A DNA stretch of 64,000 nt from Apiotrichum sp. Y4204 (GCA_025531455.1 JAMYHL010000067.1:1-64000), one strand, 5' to 3'. Counted from the stretch's first letter, positions 22,527 to 35,137 are shown. The notes: generated from the letters alone by a model not told the origin. Translations and numbers: made by a program.

Positions 22527-25198
22527 TCCGCCTATAAGGTTCCGGGCGGCGCGCTGCGTCTGGTTGGGGACGTGTTTTCCTCGTGTTCTACTATACTGAC
22601 TTCTTCAAAGGTCACGGCTCGTATCGCCAAGCTCTCATATGGCCTCGACCGCAGCTTTGTTGAACCCGCCATGATCACCCAGAAGGTCGTCAGCGGCATC
22701 TTCCCTGGTATCACCACCGTTGACCTCGACGTGAGTTGCTCCCGTGACCCAGCCTGAACATTGTTTCTAACTCTTCTCAGAACCTTTGCGCCGAGACTGC
22801 CGCTGCCCTTGTTTCCAACCACCCCGACTACGCCATCCTTGCCGCTCGTATCGCCATTTCCAACTTGCATAAGGAGACCAAGAAGGCTTTCTCGCAGGTT
22901 GTTGAGGACCTTTACACATGGGTCAACCCCAAGACTGGCAAGCAGTCGCCCATGGTTTCTGAGGAGGTGTACAACGTCACAAGGGCGCACAAGGACCGTC
23001 TCGACGGTTCTATAATCTACGACCGTGACTTCGCCTACAACTACTTCGGTTTCAAGACCCTCGAGCGCTCATATCTCTTGCGCATTGACGGCAAGGTGGC
23101 CGAGCGTCCGCAGCACATGATTATGCGTGTTTCCATCGGTATCCACGGTGACAACATCGACAAGGTCATTGAGACGTACAACCTCATGTCCGAGCGCTAC
23201 TTCACTCACGCTTCCCCGACCCTCTTCAACGCTGGTACTCCCCACCCTCAGATGTCGTCGTGCTTCCTCGTCGCTATGAAGGACGACTCGATCGACGGCA
23301 TCTACGACACCCTCAAGACCTGCGCCCAGATCTCCAAGACTGCTGGTGGCATTGGTCTCCACATTCACAACATTCGTGCCAAGGGCTCGTACATCGCCGG
23401 AACCAACGGTTACTCCAACGGTATTGTCCCCATGCTCCGTGCCTACGACGCGACCGCCCGTTACGTCGACCAGGGTGGCAACAAGCGCCCTGGTGCCTTT
23501 GCCATCTACCTTGAGCCCTGGCATGCGGACGTTTTCGACTTCCTTGACCTCCGCAAGAACCACGGAAAGGAGGAGGTTCGCGCGCGTGACCTGTTCTACG
23601 CTCTCTGGGTCCCTGACCTCTTCATGAAGCGTGTCGAGGCCGACGGTGACTGGACCCTCATGTGCCCCGCCGAGTGCCCTGGTCTTGCCGACGTTCACTC
23701 GGAGGAGTTTGAGACCCTGTACCAGAAGTACGAGCGTGAGGGCAAGGGTCGCAAGACCATCAAGGCCCAGAAGCTCTGGTTCGCCATCCTTGAGGCCCAG
23801 ACCGAGACTGGTGGCCCCTTCATCCTCTACAAGGACGCTGCCAACCGCAAGTCTAACCAGCAGCACCTGGGCACTATCAAGTCGTCCAACCTCTGCACTG
23901 AGATCATCGAGTACTCTTCTCCCGACGAGGTTGCCGTCTGCAACCTTGCCTCCATTGCCCTTCCCGCGTTCGTCGACTTTGAAAACAGCACCTATGACTT
24001 CAAGAAGCTTCACGAGATCACCAAGGTCGTTACCAAGAACCTTGACTGCGTCATCTCGCGCAACTACTACCCCGTTCAGGAGGCCAAAAACTCGAACATG
24101 CGCCATCGCCCCGTCGGTCTCGGTGTCCAGGGTCTTGCCGACGCCTTCATGGCCCTCCGCATGCCCTTCGACTCGCCCGCCGCTCGCCAGCTCAACCTCC
24201 AGATCTTCGAGACCATCTACCACGCTGCTCTCGAGGCGTCGTGTGAGATGGCCCAGGAGGTTGGAACCTACCCTTCATACGAGGGTTCGCCCATCTCGCA
24301 GGGCAAGCTTCAGTTTGACCTTTGGGGCCGTATCCCCACCGACCTCTGGAACTGGGACGAGCTCCGTGAGAAGATCGCCAAGAACGGTGTTCGCAACTCG
24401 CTTCTCGTCGCACCTATGCCTACTGCTTCCACCTCTCAGATTCTTGGCTGGAACGAGTGCTTCGAGCCCTACACCTCGATGCTCTACTCCCGCCGTGTGC
24501 TTTCGGGTGACTTCCAGGTCGTCTGCCCCTGGCTCCTCCGTGACCTCATCAACCTCGACCTCTGGGATGACAACATGAAGCAGCTCGTCATCGCCTCTGG
24601 TGGTTCGATCCAGCACATTCCTGGAATTCCCGATGAGATCAAGTCGATCTACAAGACTGTCTGGGAGATTTCGCAGAAAGCAGTTATCGACCTTGCCGCT
24701 GACCGTGGTGCCTTTATCGACCAGTCGCAGTCGCTCAACATCCACCTGTCGAACCCTTCGTTCTCGCAGCTTACTTCCATGCACTTCTACGGCTGGAAGC
24801 GTGGTCTTAAGACCGGCATGTACTACCTCCGTACCCGCCCGTCGGCCAACGCCATTCAGTTCACCGTTGACGCCTCGACCCTCAAACAGGCTAAGGCCCT
24901 CGAGGAGAAGGCCAAGACGGCCAAGCTGTCTTCTGCTGGCCGCCCCGCTGAGCTTGTCGAGCCTATGCGCAAGATTCAGATTGCCACCACCGCTTCGGCC
25001 CCCATCCCGCCGGAGATTACTGCTGCCTCGCAAAACCGTCGTAGCAGTGAGGTCCCTCCTCCCGAGTCGGCATCTCCTCCGTCTGAGGACGAGGAGATTT
25101 CCTACGAGGAGGCCAAGCGCCGTGAGCAGGAGCGCGCCGAGGCCGCCCTGCAGTGCAGCATTGACAACAAGGACGCCTGTGTCATGTGCTCGGGATAA
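22435..25198 (+). CDS. RNR1: Ribonucleoside-diphosphate reductase large subunit (R1)
   Basis: R1 reduces ribonucleoside diphosphates to deoxy forms with the R2 subunit. Exons 22435-22485, 22611-22730 and 22781-25198 give 862 residues. The N-terminal ATP cone begins [17 protein letters not shown]. The active-site cysteines are visible in [23 protein letters not shown] and [11 protein letters not shown], with the radical-path tyrosines expected downstream in the [12 protein letters not shown] region. The C-terminal swinging-arm pair is CVMC near the end. A Pro/Ser-rich linker precedes that tail. Intron 1 (125 nt, ending CAAAG) contains one ACGCGT. The upstream ACGCGT cluster predicts G1/S control. 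The R2 gene is not in the window. Confidence 0.97.
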
Positions 25199-25609
25199 AT
25201 CAAAAGGCCTGCAAAGCCGCAAAGCCAACCTGAGAGTGTGAGGTAGTGCCCGCTGCAATGTTGTACATAACGGACTGTCTGAATCCTATTTTCTTCTCAT
25301 ATGCATCTACTATTTAGAAACCTGGTGTGTGCTGCCCGTGCATTGAAGTGTCTCTTTGAGAATCGAGGATGGAGTGTGCTGGTGAGTACGCGCCGACGCG
25401 ATTCAGGGACAGACACATGGCGGCGACTGCCACACTTGAGCACGGACTTGGATTTGTTTGTGTCTCGGAGGGAGAGCGAGCGATCAGCAATCTGGCAACC
25501 ACCATTACTTGCTGCATTACTGTAAATTCAGCACATCCTCATCCTCACAATCATCCATTCCCTCCTCCCTTCTCAACAGCTCAATAACCAGCTACTCCGG
25601 CCACCCAAC
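25199..25609. promoter_or_regulatory. Intergenic region RNR1 to APC1
   Basis: The 411 bases between co-directional genes hold the RNR1 3' flank and the APC1 promoter. CT-rich sequence and TCATCC/CATCC repeats precede the APC1 ATG. No gene is seen. Confidence 0.45.
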
Positions 25610-28600
25610 ATGCTTTTGGCCACTGTCCTGGGATCAGGTCTTTCCCCAGGACAGACCATTGACGCGCGATCGCGTGCACGCACTGGCAATCCTGGAAGTG
25701 TTCCCAGGCAGCACCTCGCGCAACCGTTGTCACTCGACTCAAGCTCATCACCGTCGTCATCTTCCCCCTCTTCCCTGCCGTCCTTGTCTTATTCAAATGC
25801 ATACGGATCATCAGCGACGTACAACGCGTTCGGAGAGTCCTCGACATGCGCCTCCTCACGTCCTGACTACGGCGACGAAGCTCTGACGTGGGCAGGCAAC
25901 GAAGTGACTTGGTCGCGTGGCGCTGAGGTCGTCCGCCGCTTTACGTTTACTGTCGGCAATCAGACAGAGGTGCTGTGCGCCACCTTTGCTTGGTTTACGG
26001 AGGACGCGTCGAGCTCTGAAACTCAGTTGGCATCCTCGCCGTCTTCGGAACAGTCGGATTCGTTTCCAGCTGGCCCATCAACTACATCCACTTCAACACC
26101 CACGTTCGGTCCGTTCCACACCTCCCAACACGCAACATGGACAGGCACTCCGACGCGTCCAAGCAATCGGCATCTCCGCAAAGGCAAGCACCGGGCAGTG
26201 GTGGTCGTGCTCGCAGCGGAAGCGCACATCTTCTTCGCGTCGGGTGAGGTCCTCATTGTCAACATGCCCTTCCGGGTCGAGGGAATATGGCCACTTCCAA
26301 CTGGTGGAATATTGATCCAGCGTGCACTGGAAGCACGCGAGAGTCGTGCACGCGCATCCATGAAGCCGCGCCCGTCAATGCTCGACCGCACAACAATGTC
26401 CGTTCTCGAAGATATGGACGAAACACCCCCACCGCCGCTTCCGATGCTGTACACCCTCACGAGCCGACATGGTGATCTTCGACCGGTTCACGAGGCGAGT
26501 CTTGCGGGAGAGATACATGGAAATGCTTCGTCAATCGTACCCGGGACGCTCAGTTCTCGATTCACCACGTCCCAGACGGTCCTGTACGTTGCCCCAGATC
26601 CATACCCCTTTATTGTGGTGTATGACAAGGTCGAGGGCAAAGTCATCTTATTCCGTCGGGAGATTGTGCCTATGGCCAAAGATGATGTCGCAGCGGCACC
26701 TTCACACAACCCCATGCTCCTTCCACACGAGCTCCTCCGCCAAACGACAACGACAGCGGCAACAGGGTCACTTCGCGGTCGCCCATCAGTCCATCGTGTC
26801 GCCTCGACTGGCAGAATATCTTTAGCTCCTTCAGCTGCGGATCCTCTGGATCGCGCGCGGAGAAAATCCCGATTGTCGACTACTTCCTTTGTCGCCGATG
26901 ACGACTTCGACTTTGAGGCAGGGCCGTTCGCGATGGAGGCGCAGATGCGACGTGGGAAGCGGATCCCTTCTATGGGCGTCGGTCTAGGTGTTCCTGAAGG
27001 AGGGCGCATCTCATCTATTGGGGCTTCAGACCTGCAGCGCTCGGTCTCGACAACGTCAAATCGCCGGCTAAACCCTGTCGCCGAGACGCGAATGGAATGG
27101 GAGTTTCCCAAATCATCACGCGGAATGCTCGCGGATGATCTCCGCGACACGACGATGATGGCTGGGCTGAATCACGATGTGGAGAGGAGTGAGGTGGTGT
27201 TGGAGAGGATCTGGGAGTGGCAGCCGCCTGCGTACGTACCGACCGTCTCTGTTGGATTACTAACATCGTAAGGCGGGTCAATGCAGATCAGGCTCGCGTT
27301 TTTCTGTCGGAGAATCGCTCACGGGAATCGGTCCATCTCAATCTTGTTTTTGCTCCAGAGGACCAACCCACCTCCCTATTCACCTTCCACGTCCAGCTGG
27401 TTACTTCGCCTGTGACCAAGTACATGTTCCAGGAGGTGCGACAGGTGCAGTGCCTCACTGCCGCCCCAATCATCAGTACTCGCCCAGGCATCCTCGACAC
27501 GTTGGTGATGCTGGATGGTGCTCAAGCTCGCTTGATCACCTCCCAGAGAATGGTTCCTGTCGAGATTCCACGCGTACCCACCGTCGATGGACGAGACGAG
27601 GTTGCGCGGAAACTGGCCTCAAGTCTGAGCATGACCCTCGAAGGCGACAACGAGGGCATCCCTGGTGTTGTGGACCTTGTCGACCCATGTGGCTCCCGTG
27701 TCACCGTTGTTTATAAAGATGGCGACCGTGTCCGCGTTTCCCTCTCATTTACACTCCCGAGTGGCCTGGCCCGTCGCTCGCTGGAGGCACTATCATACGC
27801 TCTTTCCGAGACCGACTACGAGGAGCTGCTCGACACATTCCTCACCTCATTACAGGCTCGCCCAACAGCTCGACGACTGGAACCTGGCGTACACTGGGAT
27901 ATTCTTGCAGAGATACTGTATGCCAAATGCGGCATCCCTAACGCCTTGGGGTCTGAGGCGCGTGGAGAGATGCTTACAGCATGGTCAACACAGTCGGATC
28001 CGGTTCTTCGTCGTCTCGCCCAACGTGTAGCTGGGCAAGCAGCTCAGCCGACCCACGCCTCAGTTGCTCCAGCACCGTCCACAGGAAAGGTTCTCCTGGC
28101 ACTGCACCTTGTTGCTCAAGACTGCCGTCTGGCTTGCAGCACCGAGCCCGAGCTAAGTCTCATTGCCCCTGTCATCTTCAGCCTTGCCTCGGCGGTCGGT
28201 CGCGCAGATTGGATTGATTATTGGCGACGTATTATGCCTACTGCGCTTTTCAGATCGGTCATCGCTCCTCCTACAGGGAAGGTGGACACGACTGTCCTCG
28301 ACACTTGGGATGAACCCCCGGACGTGCTCACCTTCCTGGAACGGACGATGATGTACAGCACCACGCCATTCCCGTTACCCGAGTCTGTCTTCTCTACGCC
28401 TCCGCCGTCGTCGCCGCTCGGCCAGCCCAAGCCGTGCACACAGACTGAAACTCTTTGCATGCTGTACAGCCTCATGCGCCCGTCCACGGAGGAGCGGGGT
28501 GCGCCGCGCCAGATGTCTGTCAGCAATCGCGCAAGGGCCGTTATCACCTACATGGTCGCCCGCGGCTTGTCCCGCCACTGGCTCGCGGATTTGCCGTTCG

Positions 28601-31578
28601 GTGTCAGCGCACCCGTCCTGGAGATGATCCGCGCGTGCAATCTAAATCCTCCCAAGGGCGTCTCCGAGGCCTTTTATGCGTTTGTGGGGCGACCAGACCT
28701 TGCAGCCAACTGCCAGCTCGACAAATCAGCCCTCGACCTTCCAGTCGGCAAACACGAGATGGTGGAGGACGTGGTACCAACAGTTGGCGAACTACTGAGC
28801 GCCAACCCAGCGAAGCAGCATTCTCATCTGCTCGCTCTTCCTCATGTGCGGTTTGGCACAGACAAGCGCCTGGAGGAAATTGAACGAATCATGCAGACGA
28901 CCCGGCTGCGTACCATGACGATCGACCCACCCAAGGGAGCAAGCGAAGCGGACTTCATGAAGTATCAAGAACAAGTCGTTGCAACCATTGCGCAGCGCAC
29001 TCTGGCTGTTACCGTCGGACAAGGAATGTTCGTGTATGGTTCCCGCCTCACGCCATCGAATGAGAGGTGGGAAGGCTCTAGGATCGAGCTTGCGGTCAAG
29101 GTCCTCCCCAGTAACATTGTCAATCGCCCTCCGTTCCCGGAAGGACACGAATGGCCGACCTTCCACAGCGGTGCCTCGGCCGCACTGGCTTACTCCCCGG
29201 AGTGCAAGGGTATTAATTCGAACTGGATCGCATACAACCGCCCTTCGCCTCTCACCCCAGATCATGCGGGTTTCCTGCTCGGTCTTGGTCTGCAGGGTCA
29301 CTTGCGTGCGCTCGACTCGTCATCCGTGCTCAACTACCTCGATGTGCGACACGAGTTTACGACAATCGGAATGACGCTCGGGCTCGGGGCCAGCTTCGCT
29401 GGCTCGCAAGACTTGACGATTACAAGATTACTGTGCCTCCACACCACTGCACTCCTCCCCAAGGACTCCATGCCGCTGAATGTGAGCGTGGTAGTACAGT
29501 CAGTCGCGCTGGTTGCCATTGGGCTCGTATTCGCAGGATCGCGAAATCTTCGCATGGCGGAAGTTGCTCTGCGAGAAATCTCACGGAAAGAGATGCCCGG
29601 TGTCGACGCGTTTACAGAATACCGGGAGGCATACAACCTTTCGTCCGCCGCGGCATTCGGCCTCATCATGCTTGGTCGCGGGGGTTTAGAACCGTCCGAG
29701 GTGGAACGCAAAATGATCCAGCAACTCACGCTCTGCATCCACGGCAACGCACCAGATATCGGACGTAGCCTCGGTATCCGCCGGGTCGAACCAATCGACA
29801 CAACACTTACCGCTCCAGGTGCGACACTTGCCCTGGGTCTCATGTTCCTCAAAACCGGCCGTAAAGATGTTGCCTCTATCTTGAGCATCCCGCAGACACC
29901 ACTGGAGCTGGAGAGCGTGCGCCCCGAACACCTCCTCATTCGTACTTTCGCGCGTTCCCTCATCATGTGGGACGAGATTGAGGGCGCGACCGCGTGGTTT
30001 GACGCCCAGCTGCCGCCGTTCATACGTGCCGAACACCATGATCACAAACGGACTGGTCACTTGGAGCTTATATGGGAGGTCGCGTACTTCAACATTATGG
30101 CCGGTGCCTGCTTGGGTCTTGCCTTCCGCTTCGCCGGCAGCGCAAACGAAAGCATACACAACATTCTCACCTCCATCTTCAGTCTATTTGGCAAGGCCGC
30201 TGCTGGGCAGTCGATGACTTACGAGGGCAAGATAAGACGGAATGCGGCACGCCAGGCCCTCAACATCGTATCTTTGGCCGCGGCCATCGAAATGGCGGGA
30301 ACGGGAGAGCTGGGTTTGACACGTCGCCTGCGCATGAGTCACGGGCAAGAGGGCGCGAGCATTAACTACGGCAGCCATATGGCAATGCACATGGCGCTCG
30401 GCATCCTGTATCTCGGCCGTGGATACTACACTATCGGTAACTCGAACCTGAGCATCGCCGCTCTTGCCATCGCCTGCTTCCCCCGCTTTTTGCCTTCCAT
30501 GGCCGACAACAAGGCGTATCCCCAGGCGTTCAGGCATCTCTGGGTTTTGGCCGTTGAACCGCGCTGTTTGATTGCCCGCGATGTCGACACGCGGGAGTCC
30601 ATTTTCTTGCCGGTCAAGCTGTTCAGCAACAATTCCCCGCAGATGAACAATCTTATTTCCCCAACGCTGGTTGGTCCCATCGATACGCTCAAGTCCATTG
30701 TGATTGACTCGCCACGCTATCTCCCGGTTACACTAGAGATGAGTGACTCTCGCGACCGGAATGTGCTCGTGCAGACTCGCACTATTTGGGTCAAGCGTCG
30801 AGCAGGATACATAGACTACGCCGACGACCCGCGTGGGTACCGGTCATTGATGGTTCGGGCGGGCACGATGAGTGGCTTCGATCTCCACTACGATCTCGTC
30901 TCTCCTGCAGCGCCCCTGACAGTGCCGCCTGCCGAGGTCGTAGAGCTTGTTACAACGCACTCGACCAATCCAGTGTGCATCGCCATTGCGCGCAACTTCA
31001 GTGGCGACACATGGCTCGAAGCGTTCGCCCGCAACGTGCTCTTTGAATGCCTTTCGATCGACAAGCTACTCGTTCTGGGCACGTATCTGTCGATGGCTCT
31101 CGGTCTTCTGTCTTCAGACGACTTGCTGCTTGAACGCATGGCGCAGACTCGCTTTGCGCACCGGTTCTACCGCCCGCAAGTGTGGGACAAGTTCTTTGCT
31201 CTGAATGGTACCCAAAAGCGTCATCCGATAGTCCGTCAAACGTTCCTGGCAGCCATGGCGCGCAAGTTCGGCGCACTTGCGGCTCCCCCTCCATCGCGGT
31301 TCGACTACTTCTCCGGCCGCGCAATCGTTGGCGATCTCGAGCTCGCATCATACCTTGTGCGCAACAATGTTCCGCCCTCAAACCTCCTGCAGTTCCTGCG
31401 CGACCGCGTTACAACCACGAAGGGAAATGTTCAGGACCTCGAACTCCAGTGTCGCTTCGTGGCGGAGCGCTACATGGAGTCGATGGTGCGACAGTACGGC
31501 GAGGGTGGCGGCGAGCTGCCCTTGTGGAAGATTGAGAGCGTGAGGGATGCTGTGAAGGTGTGGACGGAGATGATGTAG
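25610..31578 (+). CDS. APC1: Anaphase-promoting complex subunit 1 (cyclosome scaffold)
   Basis: Apc1 is the largest scaffold of the APC/C ubiquitin ligase that triggers anaphase and mitotic exit. Two exons (25610-27231, 27273-31578) give 1975 residues, within the family range. The N-terminal half is the WD40-like region (WAGNEVTWSRGAEVVRRFTF) with Ser-rich inserts. The C-terminal half carries proteasome/cyclosome repeats such as GFLLGLGLQGHL, IGMTLGLGASFAGSQD, ALVAIGLVFAGSRN and AAAFGLIMLGRGG. The single intron is 41 nt, has branch point ACTAAC and ends GTAAG, joining WQPPARVNADQ. The very long second exon is unusual for this intron-rich window. Both RNR1 and APC1 are cell-cycle genes, but adjacency may be chance. 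Confidence 0.93.
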
Positions 31579-31706
31579 CTGCCGCTTATTAGTTGAACAT
31601 ATATTTCTGTAGATTCGTAGATGTCACAAGCGAGATACAGTGCATACAAACATGAAATAGCGTGGCATCGAGTGAGCCTCTGTCGTTACGGTCCGTTGGC
31701 GGACGC

Positions 31707-32429
31707 TCAGAGATCCAGCGTGTCCTCGCGCTCGCCCTCGCCGTCATTCACGCGTAGCACCTTGGCCCACTCAATGTAGTTGAAGCGTCCCTGGCGGTCC
31801 GTGTACGGCCCCTTGAACAGACGGTCAATCTGATATGAGCACAAGCGTTGAGTATAACCCACCTCCTCCTCGTTCATGTGGTCGCCCATCTCAGCCAAGT
31901 GACGGCGGACCTCGGTCACATCGACCCAGCCCTTGTCTCCGTCATCAAAGCACGCAAACGCCTCCAGCAGGTCGTGCTCCGGGTCAAGGTGGAGCAGCCG
32001 CTCGCCCATCATCGCGAGGAACTGCGTAAAGTTGATGCCCTCGGCGGTAGGCGCGGGCGCCGTGCCGCCCGGGCGGGACGATAGGAGGCGGTCGAGGAGG
32101 TCGGGGGTGGGTGTCTGGCCTGCGGGTGAACATGGAACCTAACAAAAGCAGCGCAAGAAAAGCTCCAGACGCCGCACTCCACGTACCAAGGTTCGAGAGC
32201 ATGCCCCGCAGATCGCCCTCGGTGACGCGCCCGTCGCCGTCCTGGTCAATCATGTTGAACGCCTCCTTGAACTGCTTGACCTGCTGCTGTGTGAACATGG
32301 TGTATGCGCCGGATGGGGCACGGGCCGAGGCGGCGGGGCGCGACACGGTTGACGGGAGGCCGCGGCCGATCGGGGTAGCTTTCGACTGCTATTAGCTTTG
32401 CTCGTGGGACGCGGAGGACGAACTGGCAT
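31707..32429 (-). CDS. Myosin regulatory light chain (EF-hand protein)
   Basis: This EF-hand protein resembles fission yeast Rlc1, the regulatory light chain of type II myosin in the cytokinetic ring. Exons 32429-32424, 32388-32187, 32119-31863 and 31829-31707 give 195 residues. EF-hand 1 is DQDGDGRVTEGD in the context QVKQFKEAFNMIDQDGDG; later hands are degenerate (DDGDKGWVDVTE). The block NFTQFLAMMGERLLHLDPEH is typical of the family. The first coding exon is only ATGCCA, with donor GTTCGT; the next exon may begin at 32388 or 32385, both in frame. Intron 3 is 33 nt. A start at the internal Met before FTQQQ is possible but would drop the usual Ser/Ala-rich N-terminus. Confidence 0.8.
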
Positions 32430-33060
32430 AATGAGAGCGTGGTGGAGAGTAAAGAGAAAAGCTTGTAAAGGGGGAAGAGAGCAATGAGAGACATGCAGCT
32501 CGGCGCGCCTCGTTTCATCGATTTCATGTAGCCCAAACAACGAGAATCTGTGATGCAGAGCAGTGTGAGGGCCAGTTGGGCGCACGATCGTCGTCCATGC
32601 CCTCACGTCCCCAGAACGTCTCTTCCTCCATAAGGCATGCACTCACCATTGTGATTATGAAATTGCCGAGATGAAGAAAGGCAAGCAGAAGGAATCTTCA
32701 ACAATGTCTGCTGTTGTTGTTGTTGTTGACTCCTGGTGGCGGCGAAACACGCCGATCAGCACAAACACTCGCCCAAAAGGCAGTCGCGCAGTCGCGCGTC
32801 AGCTTATTTGATTCCGCCAGTGCTGTGCACCATATCGAGCACATCACACTACTGGTACTGTACATTGATCGATGATTCACACCTCCACATGCTCCTGCGC
32901 CCTCGCCATGCGCCACACATCATCTCCACATTCCCCTTCCCACCCTTCTTGCACGATCTTGCACTTCCGACCGTTCCATGTCATCCGGAAAACCACCTGT
33001 CCGAGGAACATGGCCGCCGTCTACGAGTCACACTTCTCCCGGCCAAGGGAAAAATGTGTG
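32430..33060. other. Intergenic region, promoter of the myosin light chain and flank of tRNA-Arg
   Basis: No gene is seen in these 631 bases. A short GTT repeat (about 32708-32728) encodes only Asn/Val runs. The left part is the light-chain promoter; the right part is the 5' flank of the tRNA gene. Confidence 0.45.
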
Positions 33061-33148
33061 GCTCGGTTGGCCTAGTGGTAAGGCGTAACTTTCCGGCTCC
33101 AAAACAGTTGTTTGGTTAAGATCGCGGGTTCGATCCCCGTACCGAGTT
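33061..33148 (+). tRNA. tRNA-Arg(CCG) with a 16-nt intron
   Basis: The 88-base sequence folds with a 7-bp acceptor stem GCTCGGT/ACCGAGT, D arm GCC-TAGTGGTAA-GGC, anticodon stem TAACT/GGTTA and T arm GCGGG-TTCGATC-CCCGT. The anticodon loop is 23 nt. Removing 16 nt after position 37 leaves TTCCGGT, with anticodon CCG (codon CGG). A and B boxes are good, and TTTTT about 24 bases downstream is a polymerase III terminator. CTCCAAA inside the intron mimics a Trp loop, but it cannot be placed with correct arm spacing. Confidence 0.85.
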
Positions 33149-33540
33149 TCCCCGACACCCAGTTGGTGTTCATTTTTCTTCTTGGCCGGCGACATACTTT
33201 CGCGGTTGACGCTTGCGGGCGCCCTCTGTGCCCAGAAGAACTCTGTGCATGCGTGTGTCCTGCTGGGGCTTTTTGGAATGCAGGTGTGCATGGACAAAAG
33301 CTTTTCAGCGACACGGAAGAGTTCCAGAGGCACCGTTGGGGCGCGTCGAACACCCCATGGCACAGGTCTCGGATCAGACTGCCAGCTCTTTCTGAGAGAA
33401 ACTATCCACACATCCACAGGACCACATGTTAGCACAAGTAGCGCACAGGTTCAGAAATGTCTGTCCTCTGTCAATATAGATACATGTAGGTCTACAAACA
33501 ACTGCTACCGAAGAACACTGGGACGTCATCCCCCCATCGG
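33149..33540. other. Intergenic region between tRNA-Arg and the AT-hook protein gene
   Basis: The 392 bases are flanks of two converging genes. Apart from the T-run terminator near 33172 I see no feature. Confidence 0.45.
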
Positions 33541-34970
33541 TCAAAACTCGCCATCGACGTATCCTCCCTCTTTAGTCCACACACCCATGCCGACAAGGTT
33601 CCGCAGCATCTCACCCTCGGCCTCCTCGCGCTGCTTCTCGCGCTCAAGCTCCTGTTTGCCGCGCTTAATACCCTTGCGCCGAATGGGGGCATCCAGTTCG
33701 CGAGCGCGGACCGCCTCAGAATCTGGGACAAGATGGGCGAGGGCAGCGGGGACGACGGACGCCTTCTGGGTCGAGCGTGCGGGTCGTCCGCGCTTCTTTG
33801 GAAGGCTACTTGGCGGCGGCTGCAGCGTCTCCGGGCGGACCAGTAGTGGGACAGGCGGCGGTGGCGCGGGTGGGAGCTCCCCTTTCTGAAATGTCAGCAT
33901 TCACAGTTTGTGAAAAGGCCTCGGCCGGCACTCACCTGCCACAGTTTGAGAGCACCCTCGATGAAGCTGCGCACCTCAAGGAGGGCGCGCGTCCCTTCCA
34001 CGGCGCTTCCATCGGTCGCATCCAGCTGCGCAAGCTCAGCCTTTTTCTCCGCCACCTCGGACTGCAACTTGTCGACATTCTCCTGCAGCCGCGCCGCAAT
34101 GTCTCGTAGGACTGCAGCGTTCCGTTCTCCGTTTCCCAGTAGCGTCGTCGTCTTGGTCAGGCGGGCCTCGATCGCGGCGCGGTCCTCTGGCGCCGTTTCC
34201 GTCGACGCCAGCTGCGTGCCGCTCCGAGACGCCGCGATCTCCACCTCCTTCGCTGCAATGGCCTCTCGGATGCGGGCGAGCTCGTTCTCGAGCGCTAGGC
34301 GGGTGATGAGATATGGGTCACATGGCGATTTGGATGGAGGCGCAGCCGTGACGGGCACGACAAGGCCGTGGAGGAAGTCAGAGGGGGAGACATCGGTGTC
34401 GTTTGCTGGGTCGCTGATGTGATCCAAGCCTTGTGAGCTTCGTATAGACTGGGAAGCCTGCGCTTGCTGTATCTGTTGTACCTGCTGGGCATGCTGTTCA
34501 AGGTGTTGTTGCAGGCTTTCAAAACCAAATGCGCCCACTCCGACGCCCACACCAACAGCAGCCGTTGCCAACTCCCGCAACGTCGCTTCCGCAATGGCGT
34601 CCTCAGTGGCCTCCACTGACGGCCGTTCGAGCATCGAGATGACTTTCTTCAAGCGCTCGTTTTCCGCCGCAAGAGACATCAGTGTCACGTCGATGGGGCT
34701 AGGGTCGTTCCGACGCTGCCGTTTGGTGGGACGGAGCTGCTTGCTGGGCGTAGTATCCGGAATCTCGAGAATCGCATCCTGGGTGGTGACAGAGTCGACA
34801 TCCATGCGTTCGCCGGGAACGGGGGACGGCTGCGACGCAGAGACCTGAAGTGCTGGATCGATGAGAATGTCGCCATCGTCACCGGCGGCGGGGAGAAAGT
34901 GGTGGTGCGACGCCTCAAACAGCGACGACAGCGCGGACGGGAGGGGGTCATGCGATGACGGGTCGGACAT
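33541..34970 (-). CDS. Unrecognised coiled-coil protein with an AT-hook-like motif
   Basis: Two exons (34970-33936, 33885-33541; intron 50 nt, phase 0) give 459 residues. The N-terminal third is acidic and low in order. A coiled coil is likely from about residue 105 (LMSLAAENERLKKVISMLE), with Gln-rich and Ala-rich segments, and again over residues 250-340 (NVDKLQSEVAEKKAELAQLD). The last exon opens with a proline run and then KKRGRPARS at about residues 375-383, an AT-hook-like DNA-binding motif, followed by a basic, charged helix (KQELEREKQREEAEGEML). The layout suggests a nuclear or chromosomal protein, but no family is recognised and the role is open. Confidence 0.75.
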
Positions 34971-35137
34971 GGTAGCGATGAGATAACTGGAAAATGTGAG
35001 TGGCCTTGTCTCATGTCTCACGATCTCGACGGTCATCACTCCAGAATGGATGGCAAAACAACAGCAGTGAATAGCAAGTAGACCGTGGGAAAGTTTAAAG
35101 ACAAGGCGACAGCCCGAGAGGGCGGGATTAAAATAAA

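Noticed and set aside
23069..24223. 384-codon open frame antisense to RNR1 (and a second one at 24275-25258)
   Set aside because: Both are shadows of strong C-ending codon bias in a highly expressed gene.
33096..33110. CTCCAAA as a tRNA-Trp anticodon loop
   Set aside because: Placing it in the loop breaks the spacing between D arm and anticodon arm; the Arg(CCG) fold with a 16-nt intron satisfies all arms.
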